Below, in pieces: positions 1-8,714 of a stretch of 64,000 nt of DNA. This DNA is from Desulfovibrio sp. 86 (lineage in GTDB: Bacteria; Desulfobacterota; Desulfovibrionia; Desulfovibrionales; Desulfovibrionaceae), in the NCBI RefSeq assembly GCF_902702915.1, contig NZ_LR738849.1:2046001-2110000 (forward strand). The letters run 5' to 3'. A program made the translations under genes and the position numbers. Numbering within the stretch: position 1 is the stretch's first letter; each line of letters opens with the position of its first letter. The notes beneath the pieces were generated by a model. That model made no database searches, was not told the DNA's origin, and saw only the letters and a program-made list of their open reading frames with translations.

Positions 1-608
1 TGTGGGACCAGAGCCGCACGGTTTTGCAACAGGCCGAGGGAAAGCACCGTCAGGCCCTAGCCGAGCTTGCCGAGGCCCAGGCCAATCTTGATCAGGCCCT
101 TGCCCACCGCAACGACCCGCACGAGCTTGAAGCCCGGCTGGAGCAGCTTACACAGCAAAGGGCCGAAGTGCAGGCCAGGATCAGGCAAAAAGAGGTGGCG
201 CTGGACGACCGTGTGGTGCGCAGCCCCATCAACGGGGTGGTGGACCAGAAATTTGTGGAGCCTGGGGAGTACGTCATTCCCGGTCAGCGCCTGGTGATGG
301 TGCACAATCCCAAGGCTGTGTGGGTGGAGGTTCTGCTCAAGGAGACCAAGCTGGGCGGCCTCAAGCCCGGCCAGCCCGTGAGCATCAGCGTGGATGCCTA
401 CCCCGGCCGTCCTTTCAGCGGCAGCATTGAGCGCATCGGCACAGCGGCCACCAGCCAGTTTGCCCTTATCCCCAGCCCCAATCCTTCGGGGAACTTTACC
501 AAGATCAACCAGCGGGTGCCCGTGCGCATCAAGGTGGACCAGCCGGACGACAATCCCCTGCGTCCCGGCATGATGGTGGAGGTGGACATTGACCTCGCCG
601 GAATTTGA
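1..608 (+). CDS. EmrA/HlyD-family efflux adaptor, 3' part (5' end outside window)
   Basis: Periplasmic adaptor (membrane fusion protein) of a drug efflux system, linking an inner-membrane pump to the outer membrane. The reading frame is open from base 3, so the N-terminal membrane anchor lies upstream of the window. What is visible is a Glu/Gln/Ala-rich coiled-coil hairpin, then the second lipoyl half with RSPINGVVDQKFVEPGEYV, then a beta-barrel ending in RPGMMVEVDIDL. This order is the EmrA/HlyD arrangement. The stop overlaps the start of the downstream EmrB-like pump by 20 nt, which supports one operon and a paired function. Confidence 0.88.
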   Translation, partial: WDQSRTVLQQAEGKHRQALAELAEAQANLDQALAHRNDPHELEARLEQLTQQRAEVQARIRQKEVALDDRVVRSPINGVVDQKFVEPGEYVIPGQRLVMVHNPKAVWVEVLLKETKLGGLKPGQPVSISVDAYPGRPFSGSIERIGTAATSQFALIPSPNPSGNFTKINQRVPVRIKVDQPDDNPLRPGMMVEVDIDLAGI

Positions 609-2148
609 CGCCCTTAGCCAGCGCTATGGCGCTGCGTACAAATGGTGGGCCACGGCGGCGGTGATGATGGGCTGCATAGCCACGGTGCTGTCTTCCACCA
701 TCGTCAACGTGGCCATGCCCGACATTATGGGCGAATTCGGCATGGGGCAGGATCAGGTGCAGTGGCTGTCCACGGCCTTTCTGGCCGCCATGACGGCGTC
801 CATGCTGACGACGGACTGGATGCTGCGCGCTTTTGGCCTGCGTCAGGCGTATCTTGCGGCAATGGCGGCCTTTCTGGCGGCGTCGCTGGTGGGGGCCGCA
901 AGCCCCGGCGTGGAGGTTCTTGTGCTGTCCCGCACCATTCAGGGGGCCGCCGCCGGGCTGGTGCAGCCGCTGGCCATGGTCATGGTTTTTTCCGTCTTTG
1001 GCGAGGAAAACAGGGGCATGGCCATGGGCATCTTCGGCCTGGGCGTGGTGCTGGCTCCTGCGCTTGGCCCCACGGTGGGCGGCCTGCTCATCGACAATTA
1101 TTCCTGGCGGTATGTCTTTTTGCTGGGGCCGCCGTTCTGCCTTGTGAGCATGGCTCTGGCCGCGACCTTTCTGCCGGGCCGCGACAGCGCTGTGGAGCGC
1201 GGCGCGTTTGACCTCAGCGGCTTCATTTTGCTGTGCGTGGGCATTGGCGCGCTGCTCGCAGGCATTTCCAGCGGGCAGCGGGAAGGCTGGGACTCGGACT
1301 ACGTGCTGGGGGCTTTTTTTTCAAGCATCTGCGCCTGGGTGGGCTTCGTCATCCGCGAGCGCACCTGTCCGAAGCCCCTGCTGCATCTCGGCGTTTACGC
1401 GAACCTCCGCTTTCTCGCCGCGTCGGTGGTGGCCTTTATTCTGGGCATGGGGCTCTTCGGCTCCACCTACCTCATCCCGCTTTTTGTACAGACCGTTCAG
1501 GGGTACAGCCCTACGGAATCCGGCCTGCTGCTCATGCCGGGCGGGCTGGTGCTCGGCGTGGTCATGCCCCTGGCGGGACGCTTTGCCGACCGTCTGCCGG
1601 CGTACGCCCTCATCATGGTAGGGCTCGCCATATTCGGCTGGTCCAGCCTGTGCATGGCCGAAGCCGGAACCTCCACCTATTTCTGGGATTTTGTGGGCTG
1701 GATCGCCATGGGCCGCGTCGGGCTTGGCCTGATCATGCCCTCGCTGAACAGCGGGGCGCTGCGGCTGCTTGACGCCAAACATATGGCGCAGGGGGCCGGG
1801 GCCATCAATTTCAGCCGTCAGCTGGGCGGGGCGCTGGGCGTGAGCCTGCTTTCCGTATATCTGGAACGCCAGACGGAAGTTTACGCGCAGGCCTTCAGCG
1901 CGTTGCAAAATGGCACCCATGCGGCATCGGATGCCCTGGATCTGATTGCATCCCTGTTTCTCAGGGGAGGGCAACTGGACAACGTGGCGCAAGCCTTGCG
2001 GCCGCCGCAGGCATACAGTTTTCTGGCGGATATGCTGGCCGCGCAGGCAAGGGCCATGGGCTTCAGGGAGAGTTTTTTTCTGGTGGGTCTGGCCTTTTTC
2101 GCGGCAGTGGTTCCGGCCTGGTTCATGCGCTCTGCCAGACATGGCTAA
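589..2148 (+). CDS. MFS efflux pump, DHA2/EmrB family
   Basis: Inner-membrane proton-driven drug exporter of 519 aa, the usual EmrB length, with about 14 hydrophobic segments. The antiporter motif C region reads GLGVVLAPALGPTVGG. The TTG start at 589 is chosen because AGGTGG lies just upstream and the frame overlaps the EmrA-like gene. GTG 661 or ATG 664 would remove the cytoplasmic N-terminus. No dedicated regulator is visible in the window. The substrate cannot be predicted. Confidence 0.88.
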   Translation: MTSPEFDALSQRYGAAYKWWATAAVMMGCIATVLSSTIVNVAMPDIMGEFGMGQDQVQWLSTAFLAAMTASMLTTDWMLRAFGLRQAYLAAMAAFLAASLVGAASPGVEVLVLSRTIQGAAAGLVQPLAMVMVFSVFGEENRGMAMGIFGLGVVLAPALGPTVGGLLIDNYSWRYVFLLGPPFCLVSMALAATFLPGRDSAVERGAFDLSGFILLCVGIGALLAGISSGQREGWDSDYVLGAFFSSICAWVGFVIRERTCPKPLLHLGVYANLRFLAASVVAFILGMGLFGSTYLIPLFVQTVQGYSPTESGLLLMPGGLVLGVVMPLAGRFADRLPAYALIMVGLAIFGWSSLCMAEAGTSTYFWDFVGWIAMGRVGLGLIMPSLNSGALRLLDAKHMAQGAGAINFSRQLGGALGVSLLSVYLERQTEVYAQAFSALQNGTHAASDALDLIASLFLRGGQLDNVAQALRPPQAYSFLADMLAAQARAMGFRESFFLVGLAFFAAVVPAWFMRSARHG

Positions 2149-2363
2149 AGCGACGGTCAGACGGCGGCGGGTTTGCTGCGGTGACGGTCAGTCAGGGGTG
2201 GATTTGCTGCTGCGGCGGCCAGATGCGCGCGATTTTCCTGTGTAAAGGTCGAAACGGTCGGAAGGGCGGAACGGTCGAAAGGTCGGAAGGGGCTTGTACT
2301 GTCGTCGGACTTGTGCTGCCGTCAGGCTGTTGCGGCCGCCGGGCATGGTTCCGTGTGAGGGCC
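2149..2363. other. Intergenic gap between converging genes
   Basis: No gene is supported here. The stretch 2247-2291 is a degenerate short repeat built from GGTCGAAA and CGGTCGGAAG. A longer pair of GACGGTCAG-containing units lies at about 2153-2215. No clear terminator was found. Confidence 0.4.
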
Positions 2364-2789
2364 TTATTCGCTTTCCTGAGCCAGAATCAGTTCCACTTCG
2401 TCAACACTCAGGCCGGAGTTGCGGGCGATCTGGCGGCTTGTAAGCCCCTTGTGTCTGCCGTTAAGGATAAGCTCGCGCAAAAACTGCGGGGAACGGCTGA
2501 TGCCCTCTGCCTGTTCCAGCAGGCGGCGCAGGTCACGGGCGCGTTCCTCAAGCTTTTCGTCCAGGTTTTGCAGTTCGGCCTGCCGCTGGGCAAAGGTGGC
2601 CACGATTTCCCGTTCCAGCCGGGCGTTCATCTCAATGCGGGCCAGCAGGGCTTCCTGATTGCCCTGAAGGGCGTTGAGCATGGCCTCGGAACGGCGCAGG
2701 CGCAGATAGAAGAAGAGCACCCCGCCGAGGACCATGAGCTCAAGTACGGAAAAGGCGGCAATAAGGGCGAAGATCAGCGTGTTGTTCAT
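2364..2789 (-). CDS. Small membrane-anchored coiled-coil protein with C-terminal HTH-like tail (DUF2802-like)
   Basis: 141 aa with one N-terminal membrane segment (about residues 5-28), a charged coiled coil (about 33-92) and a C-terminal stretch, GLTSRQIARNSGLSVDEVEL, that reads like a short helix-turn-helix. This layout resembles the DUF2802 proteins found near flagellar genes, but that family call is from memory. Its start overlaps the stop of the upstream 125-aa gene by 4 nt, so it is the last gene of the flhF-to-fliL operon. Function unknown; a role in flagellar assembly or placement is an inference from position only. Confidence 0.7.
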   Translation of the reverse strand: MNNTLIFALIAAFSVLELMVLGGVLFFYLRLRRSEAMLNALQGNQEALLARIEMNARLEREIVATFAQRQAELQNLDEKLEERARDLRRLLEQAEGISRSPQFLRELILNGRHKGLTSRQIARNSGLSVDEVELILAQESE

Positions 2790-3163
2790 ACTTTGAGATT
2801 CAGAAGTTTGCCCACCAGAGGGGAATCCGGCACGCGTGGAGCCTCGTCCTTGTCCGACACAAGGGGCGGTGGCCGCTTGCGGCGGCGGCTGCCGAACTGG
2901 GGCGTGGGCGTGCCGCCGTCGGCATCTGGCGAAAGCTTGGTTTTGTCGCCTGCTTCACTCTTGGCGATCTGCTGCTGCTCATGCCGGGCCATTTCTGCAG
3001 CCAAGACCCGCGACATGGCGGCCGAGGCCTGCGGTCCCACCGCAGCGGCATTCACCATCGAAGTGGCCATGCCTGTCTGGGCATACAGCACGGCCATGGT
3101 AGCGTCAACGCTCATGGCTGGCTCCGTGGTCTGAGGTGCGGCGTGTGCCCCACCCGTGCTCAC
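2786..3163 (-). CDS. Unknown 125-aa protein in the flagellar operon
   Basis: I do not recognise this protein. It has an Ala/Met-rich N-terminal half predicted to be helical, a basic patch GSRRRKRPPP near residue 95, and a short conserved-looking end, PLVGKLLNLKV. It has no signal peptide or membrane segment. It lies 15 nt after fliL and overlaps the next gene by 4 nt, so it is co-transcribed with flagellar genes. The coding call rests on position and on tight coupling with neighbours rather than on homology. Confidence 0.65.
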   Translation of the reverse strand: MSTGGAHAAPQTTEPAMSVDATMAVLYAQTGMATSMVNAAAVGPQASAAMSRVLAAEMARHEQQQIAKSEAGDKTKLSPDADGGTPTPQFGSRRRKRPPPLVSDKDEAPRVPDSPLVGKLLNLKV

Positions 3164-3178
3164 TGGCGGGGCAGGGCG

Positions 3179-3838
3179 CTATTCGTTCAAATAGCTTTCA
3201 AAAAGCACGTCATCAATGCGGCCCTGTGCAAGATAGTCGTTGAGGATGCCGGTCAGATCCTTCTTGATGGTGACAGCATTGGACGGGTTAAGCAAGTAGT
3301 CGTTGCTCTTGCTGCTCAGGTAGAAATACAGGGCGTCGCGCAGGGCGATCATCTTGTGATCCAGCTCCGCGCCGACGGTGGAACTTTTGCTGATGGTTGA
3401 AAACTTGCAGACCAGAAAGCGCGTGGCGCCGTTGACGTTTCTTGGCACGACAAAGGGGGCCAGTTCTTTCACATAGTCCCTTGGCGCGGCGGGCGTCTGG
3501 CTTGAGGGCACGACAATGACTTCGGGCTTGATTTCAACGGGGGGAACAGGCGGCGTACGCAGAAAAAACCACCAGACGGCCGCGCCCAGAATGAGCAGCA
3601 AAACCGCAGCGCCGGCGATGATGAAGAGCTTTATGTTTTTTTTGGAGGCAGGAGGCGGCAATTGCTCGGCAGGGAGGTTTTTTGCCTCTGCCACAGCCGG
3701 AGTATCGGCCCCCTCTTCTTTCAGAAAAGGGGCATCGTCAAGATCCAGGTCAACCTTGCGCACGGCCGGATCCGACCCCTGCGAAACCTGCATCTCATCC
3801 CTGGCGGGAGCTTCTTTGACGTCAGTCTTGTTTGCCAC
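3179..3838 (-). CDS. fliL: Flagellar basal body-associated protein FliL (copy 1)
   Basis: FliL sits in the inner membrane around the stator and supports torque or stator engagement. The 219-aa protein has an acidic cytoplasmic N-terminus, one membrane segment at about residues 65-91 (KLFIIAGAAVLLLILGAAV) and a periplasmic domain ending in IDDVLFESYLNE. That ending fits the FliL C-terminus, where the last strand reads V(L)F..(F/Y). It is encoded downstream of cheY. A second FliL-like gene lies at 59283-59936 ahead of fliN. Sequence similarity between the two is low outside the general architecture. Confidence 0.78.
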   Translation of the reverse strand: MANKTDVKEAPARDEMQVSQGSDPAVRKVDLDLDDAPFLKEEGADTPAVAEAKNLPAEQLPPPASKKNIKLFIIAGAAVLLLILGAAVWWFFLRTPPVPPVEIKPEVIVVPSSQTPAAPRDYVKELAPFVVPRNVNGATRFLVCKFSTISKSSTVGAELDHKMIALRDALYFYLSSKSNDYLLNPSNAVTIKKDLTGILNDYLAQGRIDDVLFESYLNE

Positions 3839-3897
3839 GCGGTACTCCTGGCGGCCGCTTTGGGGGCCGCCGCAGGCAGAAACTCCCTCGTGCGATA

Positions 3898-4278
3898 TCA
3901 GCCAAAGATTTTGTCTATCTTCTGCTTCATGGTGTCAGCGGTGAAGGGCTTGACGATATAGTTTGACACCTTGGCCTGCACGGCTTCAATGATGTTTTCC
4001 TGCTGGGCTTCTGCAGTGACCATGAGAAAGGGGATGTGGGCGAACTGCTCACTGGCGCGAACCTTGCGCAGCAGGTCGATGCCCGTCATGTTGGGCATGT
4101 TCCAGTCAGAAACGATGAAATCTATTTTTTCGCGGTTCAGCACGTCCCAGGCTGTGGTGCCGTCGTCAGCCTCCACAACGTTTTGAAACCCGATTTGGCG
4201 CAGGATGTTACGTACAATGCGACGCATGGTGGAAAAGTCATCAACCACAAGAACACGCATGTTGGGATTGTAAGGCAT
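3898..4278 (-). CDS. cheY: Chemotaxis response regulator CheY
   Basis: Single receiver domain of 126 aa with all key residues in place: acidic pocket D13-D14, phosphoacceptor D58 (VSDWNMP), T88 (VTAEAQ) and K110 (IVKPF). Phospho-CheY would bind the flagellar switch (FliM/FliN) to change rotation. Its position between fliA and fliL in a flagellar operon fits the motor-directed role. AAGGAG 8-9 nt before the ATG supports the start. Confidence 0.95.
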   Translation of the reverse strand: MPYNPNMRVLVVDDFSTMRRIVRNILRQIGFQNVVEADDGTTAWDVLNREKIDFIVSDWNMPNMTGIDLLRKVRASEQFAHIPFLMVTAEAQQENIIEAVQAKVSNYIVKPFTADTMKQKIDKIFG

Positions 4279-4348
4279 GAATAAAACTCCTTAACGCCTG
4301 CGGGCGCCGTCTGGGAGGGCTGGCCATGCCGCGCGTCCTCCGTAAGCA

Positions 4349-5134
4349 TTATGATATGTCAGCGCCCTCACCATAAAGGCTGATGAACTCTTTACGCAGA
4401 CGGCTCAATGCCTGTGAGTGCAATTGTGAAACGCGGCCTTCTGTGATGCCCATGACTTCAGCAGTTTCACGCATATTCAGCTCATCAGTATAGTAGAGCG
4501 ACAGTACCAGCTTTTCCCTTGGCGTCAAGCGCTCTATAAGCGGAGCAACCCGCTCCACAAGTTCACGAAAGGCCGTGTTGCGGTAGGGTTCGCCGCCGGG
4601 TTCCTGTCCATCACCTGCAAGCGTATCCTGAATGGAGTCCAATGACAGCCAAAGCTGGTTTTGCAGGGCTTCAAGGCCCTGGCGCACGTCCCGCAACGTA
4701 AGTCCAGTAATCTCTTGCAGTTCTTGTTCAGTAGCCTGGCGGCCGTGCTCGTGCTCGACCTTGCGCATGGCCTCGTCCAGCACGCGCACCCGTTGCCGCA
4801 GTGAGCGCGGGAACCAGTCCAGCCTGCGCAGCTCGTCCAGCATGGCGCCGCGGATGCGGCTTTCGGCGTAGGTTTCAAACCGAATGCCGAGCTGCGGGCG
4901 AAACTTGCCCAGGGCCTCCATAAGGCCTAACGTGCCGGAACTGATGAGCTCTCCAAGTTCTACGCTGCGGGGCAGTTTGGCCTTAAGGCGCAGTGCCAGA
5001 AAGCGTATCTTGGGCGCATAGTGGCGCACCACGGATTCCTGCTCGGCCGGAGAAAAGTTTTCCCAGGCTGTGGCCCCGGTTTCTAGCGCTTCCCAGGGGC
5101 AGGGCATGTGCGCTTGGGCGGTGCTGGCTTTCAT
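4349..5134 (-). CDS. fliA: RNA polymerase sigma factor for flagellar operon, FliA (sigma-28)
   Basis: Directs late flagellar and chemotaxis transcription. The 261-aa protein contains region 2 with YAESRIRGAMLDELRRLDWF, region 3, and region 4 with LTPREKLVLSLYYTDELNM followed by the helix-turn-helix MGITEGRVSQLHSQAL. All match the FliA/WhiG group. The start is supported by AAGGA about 8 nt upstream. A 400-nt gap separates it from flhG, and that gap holds a 13-bp repeat array. Confidence 0.95.
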   Translation of the reverse strand: MKASTAQAHMPCPWEALETGATAWENFSPAEQESVVRHYAPKIRFLALRLKAKLPRSVELGELISSGTLGLMEALGKFRPQLGIRFETYAESRIRGAMLDELRRLDWFPRSLRQRVRVLDEAMRKVEHEHGRQATEQELQEITGLTLRDVRQGLEALQNQLWLSLDSIQDTLAGDGQEPGGEPYRNTAFRELVERVAPLIERLTPREKLVLSLYYTDELNMRETAEVMGITEGRVSQLHSQALSRLRKEFISLYGEGADIS

Positions 5135-5534
5135 GATGTTGTCCTTCCGGGATTTTCCGGTATTGCCTCTTCTACCCCGTGACGCGTAGTGCGTCTGTTT
5201 ACGCCGCTGTTCGCGCCCGCCAGGCCGGACAGGACGTGTTGATCCACGTCAGGGTTGATGTGTGGGCAGGCCGTCTGGCCAGCCAGCCTGCAGTCAGGGG
5301 CGGAATCCCGATCCGTTGCCTGTCGCAGACCTCGCGGCTGCGTGGGCAGGCGTCAGCCGGGGAGGCGCAGTCCATTTGCGCGTTTCATCTGCGCAATTCA
5401 TCTGCGCAGTTCGTCTGCGTCATTTTTCTGCACCATTCTTCCGCGCCATTCACACGCACGGTTCTCTTTGCGCGGTCATGCGCCAAAGCGGCGTCTTCAT
5501 CCTTTGAGCGGATAGGTTCTCAAAGGCCCACGCT
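5135..5534. other. Gene-free gap between flhG and fliA
   Basis: Unusually long for a spacer inside a flagellar operon. Open frames in this gap have no recognisable protein character. Its right half is the 13-bp degenerate tandem array listed separately. It may hold a separate promoter for fliA-cheY-fliL, but no convincing promoter motif could be fixed by eye. Confidence 0.6.
5371..5475. repeat. Degenerate 13-bp tandem array (about 8 units)
   Basis: Successive 13-nt units from 5371: TCCATTTGCGCGT, TTCATCTGCGCAA, TTCATCTGCGCAG, TTCGTCTGCGTCA, TTTTTCTGCACCA, TTCTTCCGCGCCA, TTCACACGCACGG, then a 14-nt last unit. The shared core is TTC-N2-CTGCGC, with TTC at the start and GCGC about 7-11 nt in. 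A period of 13 is not a multiple of three, so it does not encode a protein repeat. Confidence 0.75.
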
Positions 5535-6347
5535 CTAGCGGAACAGCAGCTTTTTCCAGAAGAACTTGATGTTGCCGTCAAGATTTTCCGGCACTTCCCA
5601 TTGCGTGATGTTGCGCGCCAGATCCATGACAGCGCGTGCCGCCGGGCCCTGCGGTTCGCTCACGCAGAAAGGCAGCTGCTGCACCACGGCCTTGCGCACG
5701 CCCGTATCACGCGGAATCACGCCCACAAGCTCCAGTGAAACGCCACTCAAAAAGTGATCGCAGGCCTGATGCAGACGCACGAACATTTCCTTGGCGGTTT
5801 TCTGATCCGGGGCCATGTTCACGCAAACCCTGAAGCGCTCCACGCCGTGATTGGTCTTGAGCACCTTGATAAGGGCGTAGGCGTCTGTCAGGGATGTGGG
5901 TTCCGGGGTGAGCACCACCAGGCGTTCCTGGGCGGCCATGTTGAAATACAGCACATTGTCGCTGATGCCTGCGCCGGTATCCACGATGAGGTAGTCAAGA
6001 TCATCCTCAAGTTCGTCCACGGCGTCCAACAGTTCCAGTTTTTGCCCGGTGGAAAGGGTGAGCATTTCGCTCATGCCGGAAGAAGCGGGCAAAATGGAGA
6101 AGCCATAGGGTGTGGGAAAGAGAATGTCCCCCACGCTGGCCCCTTCATGGAACAGGTGGAAAATATTTTTCTGCGGGGTCAGACCAAGAACAACGTCAAC
6201 GTTGGCAAGGCCCAGGTCGGCATCAATGAGCACCACTTGTTTGCCAAGTTGCGCAAGGCATATGGCCAGATTGACCGAAATGTTGGTCTTGCCCACGCCG
6301 CCTTTGCCGGAAGTGACGGAAAATACCAGGGGAAAAGTGCCGCTCAT
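5535..6347 (-). CDS. flhG: Flagellar number regulator FlhG (MinD-like ATPase)
   Basis: ParA/MinD-family ATPase that works with FlhF to set flagellar number and position. The deviant Walker A motif SGKGGVGKTN is at residues 13-22, followed by DADLGLANVDVVLG and VDTGAGISDNV (Walker B region). The start at 6347 (MSGTFPL) is chosen because GGAG lies 7 nt upstream. A frame five codons longer (6362) has no clear ribosome site. It follows flhF by 28 nt. The C-terminus FFWKKLLFR looks like a short basic membrane-targeting helix. Confidence 0.93.
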   Translation of the reverse strand: MSGTFPLVFSVTSGKGGVGKTNISVNLAICLAQLGKQVVLIDADLGLANVDVVLGLTPQKNIFHLFHEGASVGDILFPTPYGFSILPASSGMSEMLTLSTGQKLELLDAVDELEDDLDYLIVDTGAGISDNVLYFNMAAQERLVVLTPEPTSLTDAYALIKVLKTNHGVERFRVCVNMAPDQKTAKEMFVRLHQACDHFLSGVSLELVGVIPRDTGVRKAVVQQLPFCVSEPQGPAARAVMDLARNITQWEVPENLDGNIKFFWKKLLFR

Positions 6348-6375
6348 CAGTGTGCTCCGCATCGTTATGGCCGGG

Positions 6376-7422
6376 CTAGGCCGCCTGGCCGGGAAGTTGC
6401 CTTTTGAAAATCAGTCGCCAGACCAGCGGTTCGGTGGCTGGAGAAAGGCTTTCTTTGAGTTCTGCGCCGTATGAGAGTGCCGATACGGGCAAACCTGCGG
6501 CCCACGCGACGTTGACTATACTACCAAAGCTCACAGCTTCGTCCAGCTTTGTCCATACCAGTGACCCCGGCCCGTCGCTCTTGTAACGCTTCAGAAAAGC
6601 CTGGGTCTGCATGGCGTCGCAGTAGGGGGAAAGCGTCAAATGGGTGGCGGCCGCAACATCGGCCAGGCCCATCTCCTCCCGCCACTGCGCGAGTGTGGTG
6701 GACCGGTCAAGCCCCGGCACGTCCACAAAAATCAGATCCGCTTCGGCGGTGGCGCGCAGGGCGGCTTCCATTCCGGCCTTGTCGGGGGCTTCAAGATAGC
6801 TGAAATTGGAAAGTTCGGCCCAGTGGCGCAGGATGAGCCGCCCGCTGCCGCGCAGGCAGTCCGCGTTGATAAAGGCAATGCGCGCTTCTGGCCGGGCCTT
6901 GCGCCAATGCAGGGCAAAGCGCAGGGCCGAGGTGGTTTTGCCAAAGCCAAAGGGCCCTGCCATAAGGTGCAGGCGTTGATCCCAGCCCGCCGGGCCCCAG
7001 CCTTTGACGGGAACCATGCCGCACAGGCACTCCAGCACGGACGCTCCGGGCTGGGAGATGAGGCGCTGATAGAGATCCACGGCCACAGCGTCGGAAATGC
7101 CTTCGCGCTGCAAATACTCGAGGGCGATACGCTGACGGGGCGTAAGACGCTCAAGCTGAATGGCGGGTTTCATGAGAGCAAAAAGCTGGTTTTTGATCTG
7201 CTGCCATTCCTTGTGCCATTCCCCCCATCCACCGGGAACTCCACCAGCAGGCGCGCTATTGTCTGTCTGGGGGCGCTCCATGCCCGCAGTGATCTCGTGA
7301 CAGACAGCACCGTTTTTGCGGTAGGTGCGGTTGCCCAGGATTACGGCGTCGGGCCCCATTTCAGCCTTGATTCTTGCCAGAATCTCCTGCGATGTGGCTC
7401 CAGTGAACGTCTTTACCTGCAT
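6376..7422 (-). CDS. flhF: Flagellar biosynthesis GTPase FlhF
   Basis: SRP-family GTPase that localises the flagellar export apparatus to the pole. N-terminal B domain (MQVKTFTG, KAEMGPDAVILGNR), an N domain, then the G domain with P-loop GPFGFGKTTS at about residues 156-165, DVPG as the G3 region and TKLD as G4. The P-loop differs from the usual GPTGVGKTTT but keeps GKTT. Start at 7422 rather than two codons earlier, because AAGGA is 6 nt before this ATG and directly abuts the earlier one. First gene of the operon, behind a sigma-54 site. Confidence 0.92.
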   Translation of the reverse strand: MQVKTFTGATSQEILARIKAEMGPDAVILGNRTYRKNGAVCHEITAGMERPQTDNSAPAGGVPGGWGEWHKEWQQIKNQLFALMKPAIQLERLTPRQRIALEYLQREGISDAVAVDLYQRLISQPGASVLECLCGMVPVKGWGPAGWDQRLHLMAGPFGFGKTTSALRFALHWRKARPEARIAFINADCLRGSGRLILRHWAELSNFSYLEAPDKAGMEAALRATAEADLIFVDVPGLDRSTTLAQWREEMGLADVAAATHLTLSPYCDAMQTQAFLKRYKSDGPGSLVWTKLDEAVSFGSIVNVAWAAGLPVSALSYGAELKESLSPATEPLVWRLIFKRQLPGQAA

Positions 7423-7791
7423 GGCCATTCCTTTGACTGACGGCGGTCGGGCCGTCTGTTATTGCCTTTTTACGCCGTTTGTTTGACGGCTCTCTGGATA
7501 AATGCAAATTAGGGGCCAACCTGACCGTTGCCTTGTGCCGTTTTTTCGGCTGGTTGCGGCAAGAATTACATAGTTGTGCCCTATGGCTAGGCAAAGCATG
7601 TGTTTTGGGGTATAGTTTATCTGCCTCAAGGGCAAGTCAGGGTATTCCTGTCCCTGTGTGGCCATCGCACAGGCCTTCCAAATCGAGCCGGCTCCCGGCC
7701 CTGTCTCTGCGCCAGTCCATTGTCTGACACGCTCCCAGAGCCTTACGCGCCGCGCCTTTCTTATTCCATTTCTTCCTCCCGGGGAAATCTC
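7423..7791. other. Divergent regulatory region between flhF and the crp-like gene
   Basis: 369 nt without a gene. It holds the sigma-54 site for flhF. On the plus strand a TATAGT at about 7611-7616 could be a -10 element for the regulator, but no matching -35 is obvious. The long upstream extension of the regulator frame is not protein-like. Confidence 0.5.
7501..7519 (-). promoter_or_regulatory. Sigma-54 promoter upstream of flhF
   Basis: Read on the minus strand the site is TTGGCCCCTAATTTGCATT: GG and GC separated by exactly 10 nt, with TGGC at -24 and TTGCA at -12. The -12 end lies about 80 nt before the flhF start. Sigma-54 control of flhF-class genes is common in polar-flagellate proteobacteria. 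Confidence 0.7.
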
Positions 7792-8475
7792 ATGTCTTTT
7801 GCCGAATTGGTGAACCAAAATGAATGCTGGAAGAATGTTTCCAGCGAGGAACCTCGACTGTACCCCAAGGGCAGTACCTTCCCAGACGACTATATGTACA
7901 TTCTTGTCAGCGGCAGGCTGCGCCTGACGGCGCTCTCCGCCAATGGCGGAGAAAAGATCATATGGTATCTTGGCGAGGGGTGCTGCTTTAATGAAAAAAT
8001 TCTGTTTTTCAGTGGCAACGACAATATGCCATTGTCGCTGAATACCGCCGACTTTCAGTACGAGGCTGTGGAAAACTGCTATGTGCAGCGGTTTTCCATG
8101 GAAGAGTTGCAGCGTATTGGCGAGGCGCGGCCCGACCTTTTGCTCAATCTTTGCCAGAGCTACAGCGTCAAGGTGGCGCTTCTGGCGCAGCAGGTGGTTT
8201 CATTGAGCGTTGAGTCGCACCTTACGCGAGTGTGCAAATTTCTGGCCGAGCGGATCATACCCGGCTCCAACCCCTTGCGGGCCAAACGTGATATGCCGCT
8301 TTTCGAAATGGCGGATTTGCTCGGCATGCACCGCATCACGCTGTACAAGGCCATGCGCGAGGCCCAGTCTCGCGGGCTGTTGAGTTTTGACAAAAACAGC
8401 GATGAGATAGTTATTCTTCAGCCGAAAACGTTTTTTTATGAAGCGCACGGGCAGGTGCCGAACGTCAAATACTGA
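7792..8475 (+). CDS. Crp/Fnr-family transcriptional regulator
   Basis: 227-aa regulator with an N-terminal cyclic-nucleotide-binding-type beta barrel (about 15-115; GEKIIWYLGEGCCFNEKILF in the middle) and a C-terminal winged helix (about 150-205; MADLLGMHRITLYKAMREAQ). The N-terminal cysteine cluster of Fnr is absent, so it is not an Fnr-type iron-sulfur sensor; the effector is unknown. The ATG at 7792 follows GGGGAAA. The frame is open upstream to 7600 but that part lacks protein character. It is transcribed away from flhF. Confidence 0.88.
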   Translation: MSFAELVNQNECWKNVSSEEPRLYPKGSTFPDDYMYILVSGRLRLTALSANGGEKIIWYLGEGCCFNEKILFFSGNDNMPLSLNTADFQYEAVENCYVQRFSMEELQRIGEARPDLLLNLCQSYSVKVALLAQQVVSLSVESHLTRVCKFLAERIIPGSNPLRAKRDMPLFEMADLLGMHRITLYKAMREAQSRGLLSFDKNSDEIVILQPKTFFYEAHGQVPNVKY

Positions 8476-8714
8476 CGCAAGACCCGGCCGTGTGATTCTG
8501 CCGAAAAGCGCATTTTCAGGCAGAATCCCATCGTTGCCATGTGAAACATGGCAACGGCAATTTGATCCGTGGAGCGTGGACGCAGCCAGTTGACCAGGAC
8601 TGCGCTGCCGTTGCCCGCCGTAAAAGGTATGGGTCTTGGAGCAATTTCAAGCGGCAGCCGTCAGGCGACGAAGAAGCCTTGCGGCTGGCGACAGCACCGC
8701 TAGTGAAATTGCTC

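Noticed and set aside
5179..5538. 119-codon plus-strand frame across the 13-bp array
   Set aside because: The 13-nt period shifts frame at every unit, giving no repeating protein pattern.
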